Notes: generated from the sequence alone by a model not told the origin. Positions 9,097 through 18,758 are shown, counted from the stretch's first letter. The stretch is DNA of 64,000 bases from Noviherbaspirillum pedocola (GCF_016632335.1 NZ_JAEPBG010000002.1:1-64000), one strand, 5' to 3'. Translations and numbers: made by a program.

Positions 9097-11747
9097 GCGC
9101 GCAACTGCAGGACATCGTGGCCTTGCCGCAGGCGCTGGCCGAGCGCGCCGAACGGCAATTGCCTAAGGCATCGCGGCCGCAGCTGCTCGATGGCCAGGCC
9201 ATACGCCTGGTGGAAAGCGGCTCGGTGGACCTGTTCCATGTTCTGTTGCGGGATGGGGTGCCATCGGGCGCGCGCGTGCATCTGTGCCGGCTCGAGCCCG
9301 GAGATGTGTGGTTCGAATTCCCCGCCGCATCCGACGGTGCATTGCTCGCGGTGGCGCTGCCGGACAGCGCCTGGCTATGCATCCCCGGCGATCCGGAAGC
9401 CTGGCTCGCCAGCGCGCAAACCGCGGCGTTGCTGCAGCCTTTGCTGGGGCGCTGGCATGGAACGCTTGAAGCTGCACTACCGGGCTTGCGGCTACGCGAT
9501 GCTTCGCCTTCCGCCGCGCATGCGCTGATGCTGCAAACCCTGGTTGAGCGCCGCGGGCTAGCGCAGCAACGCGACCGAGTGCATCTGCGTGAGCGCTCAG
9601 AAGCGGATACGCAGGCCTTGCGCCGGGCGCTGCACGGCGTGGTGGAGGCCATGGACGGCAGTCTGCCGAAAGCCGGCGCAGGCGTCGGCCATGCGCTTGC
9701 CGACGCCTGCACGCTCGTGCTCAAGGCCAGCGGCATCCGTGCGCGGCGCGGTTTTATGGCGCCTGCCGCAAACGCCGATCTCGAAGACTGGCTCGACGCT
9801 TTCTGCCAGCGCGGCGCGATTGCCCGGCGCCGCGTTGCGCTGGAAGGCGTGGATTGGTGGCGTCAGGATTTCGGGCCGGTGCTGGCCTTTCGCAAAAGCG
9901 ACAATGCGCCGCTGGCGCTGCTGCCGCATGCCGGCGGCTACCGCATGATCGATCCGGAGACGGCTGCGGAAAGGCAAGTCGATGCCGACGTGGCCGGCAT
10001 CCTTGCGCGCAGCGCCGTGATGTTCTTCCGGCGTCTACCCGAACGCCCGATCCGCTTCGTCGACCTGCTGCGTTTCGGACTTGCCGGCACGATGGCGGAC
10101 CGCATCCGCCTGTTCGCCTTCGGTCTGGCCGGCGGGCTGCTCGGCCTGAGCACGCCTTTCGTTACCGGCCTGCTGATCGATGCCGCGCTGCCGGCGGCGG
10201 ACCGCGGCATGCTGATGCAGATCGTGACGATGCTCGTCATCACCGCGATTGCCATCACAGGCTTCACCTTCTGCCGCGGCCTGGCCGTGATGCGGCTGCA
10301 AACCCGGCTGGGCAACGCCGCGCAGGCGGCGGTGGTGGATCGCCTGCTGCATTTGCCGCCGCCATTCTTCCGTGACTATGAAGCCGGCGACCTGGCGCGT
10401 CGCGCGCTGGCCATCGACAGCATCCTGCTCATGCTGGGCAATACTGCAGAAAGCGCGGTGTTCAGCTGGCTGTTCGGTCTGTTCAGTTTCTTTTACCTGT
10501 TCTTCATCGACTTCCGGCTGGCCCTGCTCGCGATGGCACTGGTGGCACTGCAACTGACCTGGACGCTGGCTTTCGACTACCTGGCGCTGCTGCAGGAGCG
10601 ACGCAACGCCAAGATCAGCGGCGAAGTCGCGAGCAAGGTATTGCAGCTCTTGTCCGGCATCGCCAAGCTGCGCGCCAATGGCGCGGAAAGCCGCGCATTC
10701 GCGTTGTGGGCCGGCCTGTTTTCGCGCCAGCGCAGCATTGTCCTCGGCGTGCGGCGCAACGGCATCGTGCTGGCCACCATCGAGGCCGCCTATGGTCTGG
10801 TATGCACCATTGCGCTGTTTGCCGCGGTCGCCTGGGCAGTGCCCGACATGGCCACCGGCCAGTTCATGGCCTTCTCCAGTGCCTTCGGCCAATTTCTCGG
10901 CGCCACGCTGGGTCTGACTTCCGCATTGACGTCGACGCTGTCCGTCATTCCGCAATACGAACGCGCCAAGCCGATCCTGCAGGCCACGCCCGAGATCAGC
11001 CGCGCCGGCGCAGCGGCGGGCCGTCTTTCCGGCGCAATCGATATCTGCAAAGTGTGCTTCCGCTACCAGCCGGACAGTCCGCTGATTCTGGACGATGTCT
11101 CCATCAATGTACGCGCCGGTGAATTCATTGCGCTGGTCGGGCCCTCGGGCAGCGGCAAGAGCACGCTGTGCCGGCTGCTGCTGGGCTTCGAGCATCCGCA
11201 GGCCGGCGCCATCCATTACGACGGCCAGGACCTTGCCGGCCTGGATCTGGTGGCAGTACGGCGCCAGCTCGGCGTGGTGCTGCAGAACGGCAGGCTGATG
11301 GCCGGCGACATCTTCACCAACATCGTGGGCAGTGCGCCGCTGTCGCTGCAGGATGCCTGGGAAGCGGCGCGCATGGCTGGACTGGACGCGGACATCGAGG
11401 CCATGCCGATGGGCATGCATACCATCATCGCGGAAGGCGCAGGCACGATTTCGGGCGGCCAGAAGCAACGCCTGCTGATCGCGCGCGCCGTCGTGAAGAA
11501 GCCGCGCATTCTGCTGTTCGACGAAGCCACCAGCGCACTGGACAACCATACGCAGGCCATCGTCGCGCAAAGTCTCGCGCGTTTGAACGCAACGCGCATT
11601 GTTGTTGCGCACCGACTGTCGACCGTCATCGACGCTGATCGCATTTACTACATGGAAGGAGGGCGCATTTTGGAACAGGGAAGCTATCAGGAATTGATGC
11701 AACTCGACGGCCGCTTCGCCGCGCTCGCAAAAAGGCAAATCGCATGA
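9093..11747 (+). CDS. partner ABC exporter subunit (NHLM type, no C39 domain)
   Basis: An 884-aa protein. The first ~310 residues contain a cupin/cNMP-like segment ([11 protein letters not shown]) rather than a peptidase. An ABC membrane domain (about 340-620) and an ATPase domain follow. Walker [10 protein letters not shown], signature [15 protein letters not shown] and Walker [13 protein letters not shown] are intact. In NHLM-type clusters two ABC proteins are encoded side by side, one with and one without the C39 domain, and probably work as a heterodimer; that arrangement is reproduced exactly here. It overlaps both flanking genes by ATGA. Confidence 0.9.
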   Translation: MSAQLQDIVALPQALAERAERQLPKASRPQLLDGQAIRLVESGSVDLFHVLLRDGVPSGARVHLCRLEPGDVWFEFPAASDGALLAVALPDSAWLCIPGDPEAWLASAQTAALLQPLLGRWHGTLEAALPGLRLRDASPSAAHALMLQTLVERRGLAQQRDRVHLRERSEADTQALRRALHGVVEAMDGSLPKAGAGVGHALADACTLVLKASGIRARRGFMAPAANADLEDWLDAFCQRGAIARRRVALEGVDWWRQDFGPVLAFRKSDNAPLALLPHAGGYRMIDPETAAERQVDADVAGILARSAVMFFRRLPERPIRFVDLLRFGLAGTMADRIRLFAFGLAGGLLGLSTPFVTGLLIDAALPAADRGMLMQIVTMLVITAIAITGFTFCRGLAVMRLQTRLGNAAQAAVVDRLLHLPPPFFRDYEAGDLARRALAIDSILLMLGNTAESAVFSWLFGLFSFFYLFFIDFRLALLAMALVALQLTWTLAFDYLALLQERRNAKISGEVASKVLQLLSGIAKLRANGAESRAFALWAGLFSRQRSIVLGVRRNGIVLATIEAAYGLVCTIALFAAVAWAVPDMATGQFMAFSSAFGQFLGATLGLTSALTSTLSVIPQYERAKPILQATPEISRAGAAAGRLSGAIDICKVCFRYQPDSPLILDDVSINVRAGEFIALVGPSGSGKSTLCRLLLGFEHPQAGAIHYDGQDLAGLDLVAVRRQLGVVLQNGRLMAGDIFTNIVGSAPLSLQDAWEAARMAGLDADIEAMPMGMHTIIAEGAGTISGGQKQRLLIARAVVKKPRILLFDEATSALDNHTQAIVAQSLARLNATRIVVAHRLSTVIDADRIYYMEGGRILEQGSYQELMQLDGRFAALAKRQIA

Positions 11748-12313
11748 AAAAACTCGTAGCAATCGAAGGCGACCGGTGGGTGGAACGGGCGCAAAAAGGG
11801 GATCAGCAGGCCTTCTCGCTGCTGGTGGATGCCTACCACACCCGGGTATGGCGCTTCCTGCTCAAATGGGTCAGGAATCGTGACGACGCGGAAGAACTCG
11901 TGCAGGAAACCTTCCTGGCGGCCTGGCGCGCGCTGCCGAGCTTTCGCGCCGGCTCGCAGTTCTCGACATGGTTGTTGGGCATTGCGCTGAACCTGGCCCG
12001 CAATCATCACAACCGCACGGTAAAGAAGCTCAGCCGCAATGTGGAGCTCGACGAGACCATCTACATGGACACGCCATCCGGCAGCGACATCGAGCCGGAC
12101 CGGCAGCTCGAGCGCTTGCAGACGATGGAAGCGCTGCAGCAGGCAATCGACAACTTGCCGGAGGACATGCGCCAGGTGCTGATCATGGTGCGGCTCGAAG
12201 GCATGCAGCTTGAGGAAGTCGCGGAGATACTCGGCATTCCTTCCGGCACGGTGAAGAGTCGGCTGTCACGCGCAAAAGGGCGGCTACTGGAGCAGATGGG
12301 CCACTACCTGTAG
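11744..12313 (+). CDS. ECF-type RNA polymerase sigma factor
   Basis: A 189-aa sigma-70 family protein with region 2 (RDDAEELVQETFLAAWRALP, then SQFSTWLLGIALNLARNH) and region 4 (LEEVAEILGIPSGTVKSRLSRAKGRL). No region 1 or 3 is present, as in ECF sigma factors. The start overlaps the upstream ABC gene by ATGA, so it is made with the exporter. No membrane anti-sigma factor is encoded next to it; the only neighbour is the small hydrophilic protein at 12433. Control of the export operon or of its peptide is the simplest idea. Confidence 0.9.
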   Translation: MKKLVAIEGDRWVERAQKGDQQAFSLLVDAYHTRVWRFLLKWVRNRDDAEELVQETFLAAWRALPSFRAGSQFSTWLLGIALNLARNHHNRTVKKLSRNVELDETIYMDTPSGSDIEPDRQLERLQTMEALQQAIDNLPEDMRQVLIMVRLEGMQLEEVAEILGIPSGTVKSRLSRAKGRLLEQMGHYL

Positions 12314-12432
12314 CATGCAGCCTGGCGCATCGCCCGGTTCCGGAACGGTTTGCGCTTCGCTGTTGCGTATGCACAGTCGCTGGAAATGACTCCAGCTCAT
12401 CGAACCGCAGCATTTACCAAAGAGGAAACACC

Positions 12433-12648
12433 GTGAACGACAAGGAAGCAGGCCTGGACAAGCTCCTCGGCGATCTCGCCGCCCATTACAACAACCAGAA
12501 CCCACCCGCCGGCGCGCTCGACCGACTGAAGCGCCGCCTGAAAACCGAAAGCCGCTCGCTGTCCGACAACGACCTCGACTGGCTGGCCGCCGCCGGAACG
12601 GCCGGCGAGTCACCGCCCCCGGAACCGGACGACGAATTCAAATCCTGA
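12433..12648 (+). CDS. candidate exported peptide precursor (71 aa, LSDNDLDWLAAA leader motif)
   Basis: A 71-aa hydrophilic protein starting at GTG after a good site (AGAGGAAA). Residues 43-54 read LSDNDLDWLAAA and fit the C39 leader consensus position by position: Leu -12, acidic -8, Leu -7, Leu -4 and small residues at -2/-1. Cutting after A54 would release a 17-residue acidic, Pro-rich, Cys-free core (G55-S71). The gene follows an NHLM-type C39 exporter and ECF sigma factor, which supports a substrate role. It has no homologue that I recognise. A small sigma-binding protein is the main alternative. Confidence 0.55.
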   Translation: MNDKEAGLDKLLGDLAAHYNNQNPPAGALDRLKRRLKTESRSLSDNDLDWLAAAGTAGESPPPEPDDEFKS

Positions 12649-12791
12649 TTGTCCTGCTCCGTTTCCTTCTTCGGGATCATCCATGGCTCCATGCTTCATG
12701 ATCCGGACCGCGCTGGGCGCAGGTCCGGGTTCTGTTGACGCGACGAACCGCGACCATTCCTTCGCAAAGCTATACTGACCGCCCCGCAGCC

Positions 12792-12807
12792 CGGCATGCG
12801 GTTTGCA
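12792..12807 (+). promoter_or_regulatory. candidate sigma-54 promoter before the beta-propeller gene
   Basis: CGGCAT-N5-TTGCA has the GG and GC dinucleotides at the invariant 10-base gap of -24/-12 promoters, with one base off TGGCAY. It lies 64 bases before the ATG at 12871, and a matching activator is encoded at 22235-24202. It is weaker than the sites at 14845 and 24359. No gene was seen in 12649-12870. Confidence 0.45.
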
Positions 12808-12870
12808 TCAGGACCCCGTCAAGCATGCCGTCGCATGCGTCCCACGCCAAGCACAAGGAAGGAGACATCA

Positions 12871-13824
12871 ATGATCCAGAGGCGCCAGTCCGCCACCCTA
12901 CGCCGCTATTGCGCCTGCCTGCTGTTCATCCCAGGTATCGCATTGGCCGCACCATTTGCCTACGTGCCGAATGAGAAATCCGGCACGGTATCGGTCATCG
13001 ACACCGCAAGCGACACCGTCGTTGCCACTGTTCCCGCCGGCTCCAAGCCGCGTGGCGTGGCGATCGCCAGGAACACGCTGTATGTCAGCGACCAGCCGGC
13101 CAATGCGCTGGTGATGATCGATCTTGCCACCCGCAAGACCAAGGGCAGCGTGGCGCTGGGCGAGTCGCCCGAGGGCGTGGAAGCCTCGCGCGACGGCAAG
13201 TGGATCGCCGCCGCCAGCGAGATCAGCAACGCGGTCAACTTCATCGATACCGCGAGCAACCAGAAGGCTTTCTCGGTGGCGACCCAGGGCAAGAACCCCG
13301 AGCATGCGGTGTTCAGTCCCGACGGCAAGCTCGTCATCGTCAGCGCGGAGGAAGCCGATACCGTGGACTTCGTCGATGTCGATGCGAAACGCGAGGTGGC
13401 TTCGGTACAGGTCGGCCGCCGGCCGCGCGGCATCGCTTTCACACCGGATGGCAAGATTGCCTATGTCGCCTGCGAGATGGAAAGCCGTGTCTATGCAATC
13501 GATGTGCCGAACCGCAAAGTCATCGCCAACATCCAGGCTGGCAACTTCTCCAACGGCGTGACGATGGCGCCGGACGGCAAGCGGGTGTATGTGTCCAACG
13601 GCAAGGATGGCTCGGTGTCGGTGATCGATACCGCCAGCAATGCCGTCATCGCCACCATCCCGGTGGGCAAGCGGCCGTGGAACATGGCCATTACGCCGGA
13701 CGGCGCCAAGCTGTATGTGGCCAATGGCCGTTCCAATTCCGTCTCCGTGATCGACACTGCCGCCAAGCGCGTCAGCAAGGAAATCGAAGTGGGGGCATTG
13801 CCATGGGGAGTCGCAATCCAATGA
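12871..13824 (+). CDS. YVTN-type beta-propeller protein linked to PQQ oxidation
   Basis: A 317-aa secreted protein. A signal peptide ends near ...GIALAA (about residue 26). Roughly seven repeats follow, each of the form 'VSVIDTASDTVVATVPVGKRP.G.A..PDG...YV.N', the YVTN/NHL-like propeller pattern. Closely similar proteins are common beside PQQ-dependent dehydrogenases and are thought to act in the periplasm; the exact job is not known. The ATG at 12871 is chosen for its strong site (AAGGAG) and the signal sequence. It shares ATGA with the cytochrome b gene, so both are one operon. Confidence 0.82.
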   Translation: MIQRRQSATLRRYCACLLFIPGIALAAPFAYVPNEKSGTVSVIDTASDTVVATVPAGSKPRGVAIARNTLYVSDQPANALVMIDLATRKTKGSVALGESPEGVEASRDGKWIAAASEISNAVNFIDTASNQKAFSVATQGKNPEHAVFSPDGKLVIVSAEEADTVDFVDVDAKREVASVQVGRRPRGIAFTPDGKIAYVACEMESRVYAIDVPNRKVIANIQAGNFSNGVTMAPDGKRVYVSNGKDGSVSVIDTASNAVIATIPVGKRPWNMAITPDGAKLYVANGRSNSVSVIDTAAKRVSKEIEVGALPWGVAIQ

Positions 13825-14405
13825 ACGCCAAGGATACCGGCGTGGCGCAGTCGCTCGCGCAAGGGCACGCCAGCGAACGCTATACCTGGCAGGCAATGGC
13901 GCTGCACTGGATGATCGCGGCGCTGATCCTGTTCATGCTCTGGCTCGGATGGTCTCTGGAAGACATACCGAAGAACACGCCGGCGCGCGGCTTCTACGTC
14001 AATCTGCACAAGTCGATCGGCGTGCTGGTGCTGACGCTGGTGGTGCTGCGCCTGCTGTGGCGCTTGCGCCATCGTCCGCCCGCGCTGCCGGCGAGCATGG
14101 CTGGCTGGGAGATGCGCGTGGCGCACATCACGCACTGGCTGCTGTACGCCTGCATCCTGATCCAGCCGCTGTCGGGCTATATCGCCTCGGCCTACAGCAA
14201 ATATGGCGTGAAGTTTTTCGGCATCCCGGTATCACCGCCGGGGCTGCGGGGCGAGGCGGTGAGCGACTTCTTCGGCGAGGTCCATGACGTGAATGCGACC
14301 GTACTCGCGGTGCTGGTTGCCTTGCATGTGCTGGCCGCGTTCAAGCACCTGCTGATCGATCGCGACGAGGTGTTCCAGCGCATGCTGCCGCGGCATCGGC
14401 GCTGA
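13821..14405 (+). CDS. cytochrome b561-family membrane protein
   Basis: A 194-aa protein with four hydrophobic helices. Histidines stand where b561-type proteins bind two b haems: ALHWM in helix 1, NLHKS in helix 2, AHITHW in helix 3 and ALHVLAAFKH in helix 4. Such proteins pass electrons between quinone or periplasmic donors and partners. The four-base overlap with the beta-propeller gene and the nearby quinoprotein genes suggest a role in alcohol-oxidation electron flow, which is inference. A strong terminator follows at 14426. Confidence 0.85.
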   Translation: MNAKDTGVAQSLAQGHASERYTWQAMALHWMIAALILFMLWLGWSLEDIPKNTPARGFYVNLHKSIGVLVLTLVVLRLLWRLRHRPPALPASMAGWEMRVAHITHWLLYACILIQPLSGYIASAYSKYGVKFFGIPVSPPGLRGEAVSDFFGEVHDVNATVLAVLVALHVLAAFKHLLIDRDEVFQRMLPRHRR

Positions 14406-14425
14406 ATGCGCGCATCCGCATACCG

Positions 14426-14453
14426 GGCCGGCCCAGCGCCGGCCTTTTCTTTG
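14426..14453 (+). terminator. rho-independent terminator
   Basis: GGCCGGC (14426-14432) and GCCGGCC (14438-14444) form a 7-bp GC stem with a short loop, followed by TTTTCTTT. It closes the beta-propeller/cytochrome b operon. Confidence 0.85.
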
Positions 14454-14492
14454 ACGGCGTCCGCTGCGATCTGCGGGTTGGGCTGCGTAGCT

Positions 14493-14576
14493 GCGTAGGT
14501 TGGGCTGCCAAGCCCAACATGAAGCCCGATTCCGTGCCGACCCCCGTTGGGCTTCCTGCGTCAGCCCAACCTACGC
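14493..14576. repeat. GTTGGGCT-family palindromic repeat, copy 1
   Basis: GCGTAGGTTGGGCT at the left and AGCCCAACCTACGC at the right are perfect complements. Each arm also folds on itself (GTTGGGCT..AGCCCAAC). A partial extra arm lies at 14474-14490. The same unit recurs at 14602, 19237, 29875, 35171 and, degenerate, at 50482, always between genes. Confidence 0.85.
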
Positions 14577-14601
14577 AAAACGGCCTTCTCGTGGATCAAG
14601 T

Positions 14602-14684
14602 GCGTAGGTTGGGCTGGCAAGCCCAACGACACCCCGATCCCATGCGGTCCCCCGTTGGGCTTGCTTCGTCAGCCCAACCTACGC
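14602..14684. repeat. GTTGGGCT-family palindromic repeat, copy 2
   Basis: It has the same arms as the copy at 14493, in tandem 25 bases after it. The middle differs (GACACCCCGATCC...), so the arms are conserved and the centre is not, which points to pairing as the conserved property. Confidence 0.85.
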
Positions 14685-14844
14685 ACCTCCATCGAATCGC
14701 ATGCCGACCGGCCCCCTGATCCGACGTCACGCTGTATCGCGACGAAACACAGGTGTGCAGAAATTGAGCAATGGCGCAGCCCGTTGCGCATATCGCGGCA
14801 TGTGCATGGGGTGCGTTATAGCCAAAAGGCCAGTAGTAACGAGG

Positions 14845-14859
14845 TGGCACAGGGATTGC
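14845..14859 (+). promoter_or_regulatory. sigma-54 (-24/-12) promoter of the aldehyde dehydrogenase gene
   Basis: TGGCAC-AGGGA-TTGC matches the consensus TGGCAC-N5-TTGC at every position. The start codon is 68 bases downstream. The activator is probably the AcoR-like protein encoded at 22235-24202. The rest of 14406-14927 holds a terminator and two palindromic repeats and no gene. Confidence 0.85.
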
Positions 14860-14927
14860 GTTACCAGGTAGGCGAATACGCGGCTTACACCCGAATAACC
14901 CCCAACCATCCTCAAGAGGAAGACACC

Positions 14928-16448
14928 ATGAATCTGGCCGAAATCGATAAGCTGGGCGTCAAGAACCCGTTCAAGCAGCGCTACGACAACTTCATCGGCG
15001 GCAAATTCGTCGCTCCGGTGCGCGGCGAATACTTCGAGAACGTCAGCCCCGTGATAGGCAAGTCCTTCTGCGAAGTGGCGCGTTCCACCGCAGAAGACGT
15101 GGAGCTGGCGCTGGACGCCGCCCATGCCGCCAAGCGCGCCTGGGGCAAGACCTCGCCGGCCGAGCGCGCCGGCATCCTGAACCGCATTGCCGATCGCATG
15201 GAAGCCAACCTGCAATTGCTGGCCACGGCGGAAACCATCGACAACGGCAAGCCGATCCGCGAAACCATGGCCGCCGACATTCCGCTGGCCATCGACCACT
15301 TCCGCTACTTCGCCGGCTGCATCCGCGCGCAGGAAGGCTCGATCGCGCCGATCGATTCCGAGACCTATGCCTATCACTTCCATGAGCCGCTCGGCGTGGT
15401 CGGCCAGATCATTCCATGGAACTTCCCGATCCTGATGGCGGTGTGGAAGCTGGCGCCGGCGCTGGCCGCGGGCAACTGCGTGGTGCTGAAGCCGGCGGAA
15501 CAAACCCCGGCCTCGATCATGGTGCTGATCGAATTGATCGCCGACCTGCTGCCGCCGGGCGTGGTCAACATCGTCAACGGCTTCGGCCTCGAAGCAGGCA
15601 AGCCGCTGGCTTCGAGCAAGCGCATCGCCAAGATCGCCTTCACCGGCGAAACCGGCACCGGCCGCCTGATCATGCAATACGCATCGCAGAACCTGATCCC
15701 GGTCACGCTGGAGCTGGGCGGCAAGTCGCCGAACATCTTCTTCGAAGACGTGATGGACAAGGACGACGCCTTCTTCGACAAGTGCCTCGAGGGCTTCGCG
15801 ATGTTCGCGTTGAACCAGGGCGAGGTCTGCACCTGCCCGTCGCGCGCGCTGGTGCAGGAATCGATCTACGACCGCTTCATGGAGCGCGCAACCAAGCGCG
15901 TCGAGGCGATCCGCCAGGGCAATCCGCTCGACTCCAGCACCATGATCGGCGCGCAGGCCTCGCAGGAACAGCTCGAGAAGATCCTGTCCTATCTCGACAT
16001 CGGTCGCCAGGAAGGCGCGACGGTGCGCACCGGCGGCGAGCGCAATCCGCTCGGCGGTGACCTCTCGGGCGGCTACTACATCAAGCCGACCATCTTCGAA
16101 GGCAACAACAAGATGCGCATCTTCCAGGAAGAGATCTTCGGCCCGGTGGTGTCGGTAGCGAAGTTCAAGGATGAAGCCGAAGCGCTGGAAATCGCCAACG
16201 ACACGCTGTATGGCCTCGGCGCCGGCTTGTGGACCCGCGACAGCGCGCGCGCCTTCCGCATGGGCCGCGAGATCCAGGCCGGCCGCGTATGGACCAACTG
16301 CTACCACCTGTATCCGGCGCATGCGGCTTTCGGCGGCTACAAGCAATCCGGCATCGGTCGCGAGAACCACAAGATGATGCTGGACCACTATCAGCAAACC
16401 AAGAACCTGCTGGTGAGCTACAGCCCGAACGCGCTCGGCTTCTTCTGA
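14928..16448 (+). CDS. NAD-dependent acetaldehyde dehydrogenase (ExaC/AcoD type)
   Basis: A 506-aa aldehyde dehydrogenase, the usual length for ExaC/AcoD. The active-site glutamate is in [13 protein letters not shown] and the catalytic cysteine in [11 protein letters not shown]. The NAD-site strand [20 protein letters not shown] and the glycine motif FTGETGTGR are present. It should oxidise acetaldehyde, the product of the quinoprotein ethanol dehydrogenase, to acetate in the cytoplasm. The ATG at 14928 follows AGAGGAAG. DUF779 and quinoprotein genes follow on the same strand; a hairpin at 16470 lies between. Expression is probably sigma-54 dependent. Confidence 0.93.
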   Translation: MNLAEIDKLGVKNPFKQRYDNFIGGKFVAPVRGEYFENVSPVIGKSFCEVARSTAEDVELALDAAHAAKRAWGKTSPAERAGILNRIADRMEANLQLLATAETIDNGKPIRETMAADIPLAIDHFRYFAGCIRAQEGSIAPIDSETYAYHFHEPLGVVGQIIPWNFPILMAVWKLAPALAAGNCVVLKPAEQTPASIMVLIELIADLLPPGVVNIVNGFGLEAGKPLASSKRIAKIAFTGETGTGRLIMQYASQNLIPVTLELGGKSPNIFFEDVMDKDDAFFDKCLEGFAMFALNQGEVCTCPSRALVQESIYDRFMERATKRVEAIRQGNPLDSSTMIGAQASQEQLEKILSYLDIGRQEGATVRTGGERNPLGGDLSGGYYIKPTIFEGNNKMRIFQEEIFGPVVSVAKFKDEAEALEIANDTLYGLGAGLWTRDSARAFRMGREIQAGRVWTNCYHLYPAHAAFGGYKQSGIGRENHKMMLDHYQQTKNLLVSYSPNALGFF

Positions 16449-16469
16449 AGTCGAAGCGGTAAGCAGGAA

Positions 16470-16493
16470 GCTCCGGCCACTCAGGGCCGGAGC
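16470..16493 (+). other. intergenic hairpin after the aldehyde dehydrogenase gene
   Basis: GCTCCGGCC and GGCCGGAGC form a perfect 9-bp stem with a six-base loop, without a following T run. It may protect the upstream mRNA end or weaken read-through rather than terminate. Confidence 0.55.
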
Positions 16494-16518
16494 GCAACAC
16501 AACCGGGATGGATCAAGG

Positions 16519-16920
16519 ATGCAAGCACTCGTACCACGCGTTACCGCAACAAAGGCTGCGCTGGCGCTGCTCGCCGAACTCAGGGACAGGCATGGTCCGC
16601 TGATGTTCTTCCAGTCCGGCGGCTGTTGCGACGGCAGCTCGCCGATGTGTTACGCGGCCGGCGACTTCCAGGTTGGCGAGGAAGACGTCTACCTCGGCAA
16701 CCTCGATGGCGTGCCGTTCTACATCGGCGCCGAGCAATTCGCGTACTGGCAGCACACGCAATTGATCATCGATGTCGTGCCCGGCATGGGCGGCATGTTT
16801 TCGCTGGATAACGGCACAGGCAGGCGCTTTCTCACGCGCTCGCGCCTGTACACCGAGGAAGAAGCGGAGCGGCTGGAAGCGCGACGTCGCGCCGGTGACG
16901 TCGCAAGAGAAGGGTCCTGA
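16519..16920 (+). CDS. DUF779 protein
   Basis: A 133-aa protein with the family core [17 protein letters not shown] near residues 33-50 and [14 protein letters not shown] further on. The Cys-Cys and third Cys suggest metal or redox chemistry, but no function is known. DUF779 genes are regularly found next to acetaldehyde dehydrogenase genes, as here, so a helper role for that enzyme is likely. The gene has AAGG close to its start and lies 70 bases after the dehydrogenase stop. Confidence 0.85.
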   Translation: MQALVPRVTATKAALALLAELRDRHGPLMFFQSGGCCDGSSPMCYAAGDFQVGEEDVYLGNLDGVPFYIGAEQFAYWQHTQLIIDVVPGMGGMFSLDNGTGRRFLTRSRLYTEEEAERLEARRRAGDVAREGS

Positions 16921-16937
16921 AAGTTTTTCGGAGGAAG

Positions 16938-16969
16938 GCTGGCCGCGATGCGGATCATGGCCAGCCTGT
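16938..16969 (+). other. intergenic hairpin before the quinoprotein gene
   Basis: GGCTGGCC and GGCCAGCC form an 8-bp perfect stem around 14-16 bases in the gap between DUF779 and the PQQ dehydrogenase. No T run follows. It may act as a partial terminator or mRNA-stabilising element. Confidence 0.4.
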
Positions 16970-17009
16970 GAACACACGTAGCCAACCATACCTATACGAG
17001 GAGGCAGCA

Positions 17010-18758
17010 ATGCACAAGACAATACTGGCCACGCTGGTGGCGGGCGCGCTCGGCGCATCGACCCTGGCCGGCGCGGCCGGCGTCACCAACGCCATGATCG
17101 AATCCAGCGCCAGCAAGGGCGACAACGTCCTGACCTGGGGCGTCAACCAGGAAGGGCAGCGTTTCTCGCCCTTGAACCAGGTGAATACCAAGAACGTCGC
17201 CAAGCTGGTGCCGGCATGGTCGTTCTCCTTCGGCGGCGAGAAGCAGCGCGGCCAGGAATCGCAGCCGCTGATCTACAACGGCAAGATGTTCGTTACCGGC
17301 TCGTATTCGCGCATCTATGCGCTTGACGCGAAGACCGGCAAGAAGCTGTGGAAGTATGAACACCGCCTGCCCGAAGGCATCATGCCCTGCTGCGACGTGG
17401 TCAACCGCGGCGCGGCGCTGTATGACAACCTCGTGATCTTCAGCACGCTGGATGCGCAACTCGTTGCCCTGAACCAGGACACCGGCGAAGTCGTGTGGAA
17501 GGAAAAGGTGGATGACTATGCCGCCGGCTATTCCAACACCGCCGCGCCGCTGATCGCGGATGGCTTGCTGCTGACTGGCGTCTCCGGCGGCGAATTCGGC
17601 GTGGTCGGCCGCGTTGAAGCGCGCGATCCGAAGACGGGTCAGCTGGTATGGTCGCGTCCGACTGTCGAAGGCCACATGGGCTACAAGTACGATGCCGATG
17701 GCAAGGCTACCGATAACGGCATCTCCGGCACCACCAACAAGACCTGGCCGGGCGAACTGTGGAAGACCGGCGGCGCCGCGACCTGGCTGGGCGGCACCTA
17801 TGATCCGAAGACCCATCTGGCTTACTTCGGCACCGGCAATCCGTCGCCATGGAACAGCCATCTGCGTCCCGGCGACAACCTGTTCTCCTCGTCCACCGTG
17901 GCCATCGATGTCAAGACCGGCCAGATCAAGTGGCACTACCAGACCACGCCGCACGACGGCTGGGACTTCGACGGCGTGAACGAGTTCGTTACCTTCGACA
18001 TGAACGGCAAGCGCTACGGCGGCAAGGCCGACCGCAATGGCTTCTTCTATGTCGTCGACGCGAACAACGGCAAGCTCGAGAACGCTTTCCCATTCGTGAA
18101 GAAGATCACCTGGGCCACGGGCATCGACCTCAAGACCGGCCGCCCGAACTACACGCCGGAAGGCCGTCCGGGCGATCCGACCAAGGGCACGGACGGCAAG
18201 AAGGGCGAGTCGGTATTCGCTGCGCCGTCGTTCCTGGGTGGCAAGAACCAGATGCCGATGGCCTACAGCCCGAAGACCGGCATGTTCTACGTGCCGGCCA
18301 ATGAATGGGGCATGGAGATCTGGAACGAGCCGATCAGCTACAAGAAGGGCGCTGCCTATCTCGGCGCGGGCTTCACCATCAAGCCGCTAAACGATGACTA
18401 CATCGGCGCGTTGCGCGCCATCGACCCGAAGACCGGCAAGATCGCGTGGGAAGCGAAGAACAATGCGCCGCTGTGGGGCGGCGTGCTGACCACCGGCGGC
18501 GACCTGGTGTTCTACGGCACCCCGGAAGGCTATCTGAAGGCGCTGGACGCCAAGACCGGCAAGGAGCTGTGGAAGTTCCAGACCGGCTCGGGCGTGGTCG
18601 CGCCGCCGATCACCTGGAAGGACGGCAATACGCAGTACGTGGCTGTGGTCTCCGGCTGGGGCGGCGCGGTGCCGCTGTGGGGCGGAGAAGTGGCGAAGAA
18701 GGTCAACTTCCTCGAGCAGGGCGGCTCGGTGTGGGTGTTCAAGCTGGCGTCGAACTGA
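17010..18758 (+). CDS. lanthanide-type PQQ-dependent alcohol dehydrogenase
   Basis: A 582-aa periplasmic quinoprotein with a signal peptide ending near AGAAG. The eight-bladed propeller carries W-motif repeats ([24 protein letters not shown]). Adjacent cysteines C127-C128 form the disulfide seen next to PQQ. Metal/active-site residues are E195 (GGEFG), N277 (GTGNPSPW) and D319 (GWDFD). D321, two residues after the catalytic Asp, is the extra acidic ligand of XoxF/PedH enzymes; calcium enzymes have Ala or Ser there. It should oxidise ethanol or similar alcohols and pass electrons to a cytochrome c. AGGAGG precedes the start. Ethanol versus methanol preference cannot be read directly. Confidence 0.92.
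   Translation: MHKTILATLVAGALGASTLAGAAGVTNAMIESSASKGDNVLTWGVNQEGQRFSPLNQVNTKNVAKLVPAWSFSFGGEKQRGQESQPLIYNGKMFVTGSYSRIYALDAKTGKKLWKYEHRLPEGIMPCCDVVNRGAALYDNLVIFSTLDAQLVALNQDTGEVVWKEKVDDYAAGYSNTAAPLIADGLLLTGVSGGEFGVVGRVEARDPKTGQLVWSRPTVEGHMGYKYDADGKATDNGISGTTNKTWPGELWKTGGAATWLGGTYDPKTHLAYFGTGNPSPWNSHLRPGDNLFSSSTVAIDVKTGQIKWHYQTTPHDGWDFDGVNEFVTFDMNGKRYGGKADRNGFFYVVDANNGKLENAFPFVKKITWATGIDLKTGRPNYTPEGRPGDPTKGTDGKKGESVFAAPSFLGGKNQMPMAYSPKTGMFYVPANEWGMEIWNEPISYKKGAAYLGAGFTIKPLNDDYIGALRAIDPKTGKIAWEAKNNAPLWGGVLTTGGDLVFYGTPEGYLKALDAKTGKELWKFQTGSGVVAPPITWKDGNTQYVAVVSGWGGAVPLWGGEVAKKVNFLEQGGSVWVFKLASN

Noticed and set aside
10035-11762. 575-codon open frame antisense to the second ABC gene
   Set aside because: It shadows a gene with intact Walker and signature motifs, has low-complexity composition and no ribosome site.
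12735-12776. TTGACG and TATACT as a sigma-70 promoter before the beta-propeller gene
   Set aside because: The hexamers are 30 bases apart, well beyond the 16-18 needed.
14493-14684. CRISPR array from the tandem GTTGGGCT repeats
   Set aside because: There are only two units, each palindromic with degenerate centres, no regular spacers and no cas genes.
14727-16502. 591-codon open frame antisense to the aldehyde dehydrogenase gene
   Set aside because: Long stop-free frames are normal opposite high-GC coding DNA. The translation is Arg/Ala/Asp-rich with no known motif, and the plus strand clearly encodes the dehydrogenase.
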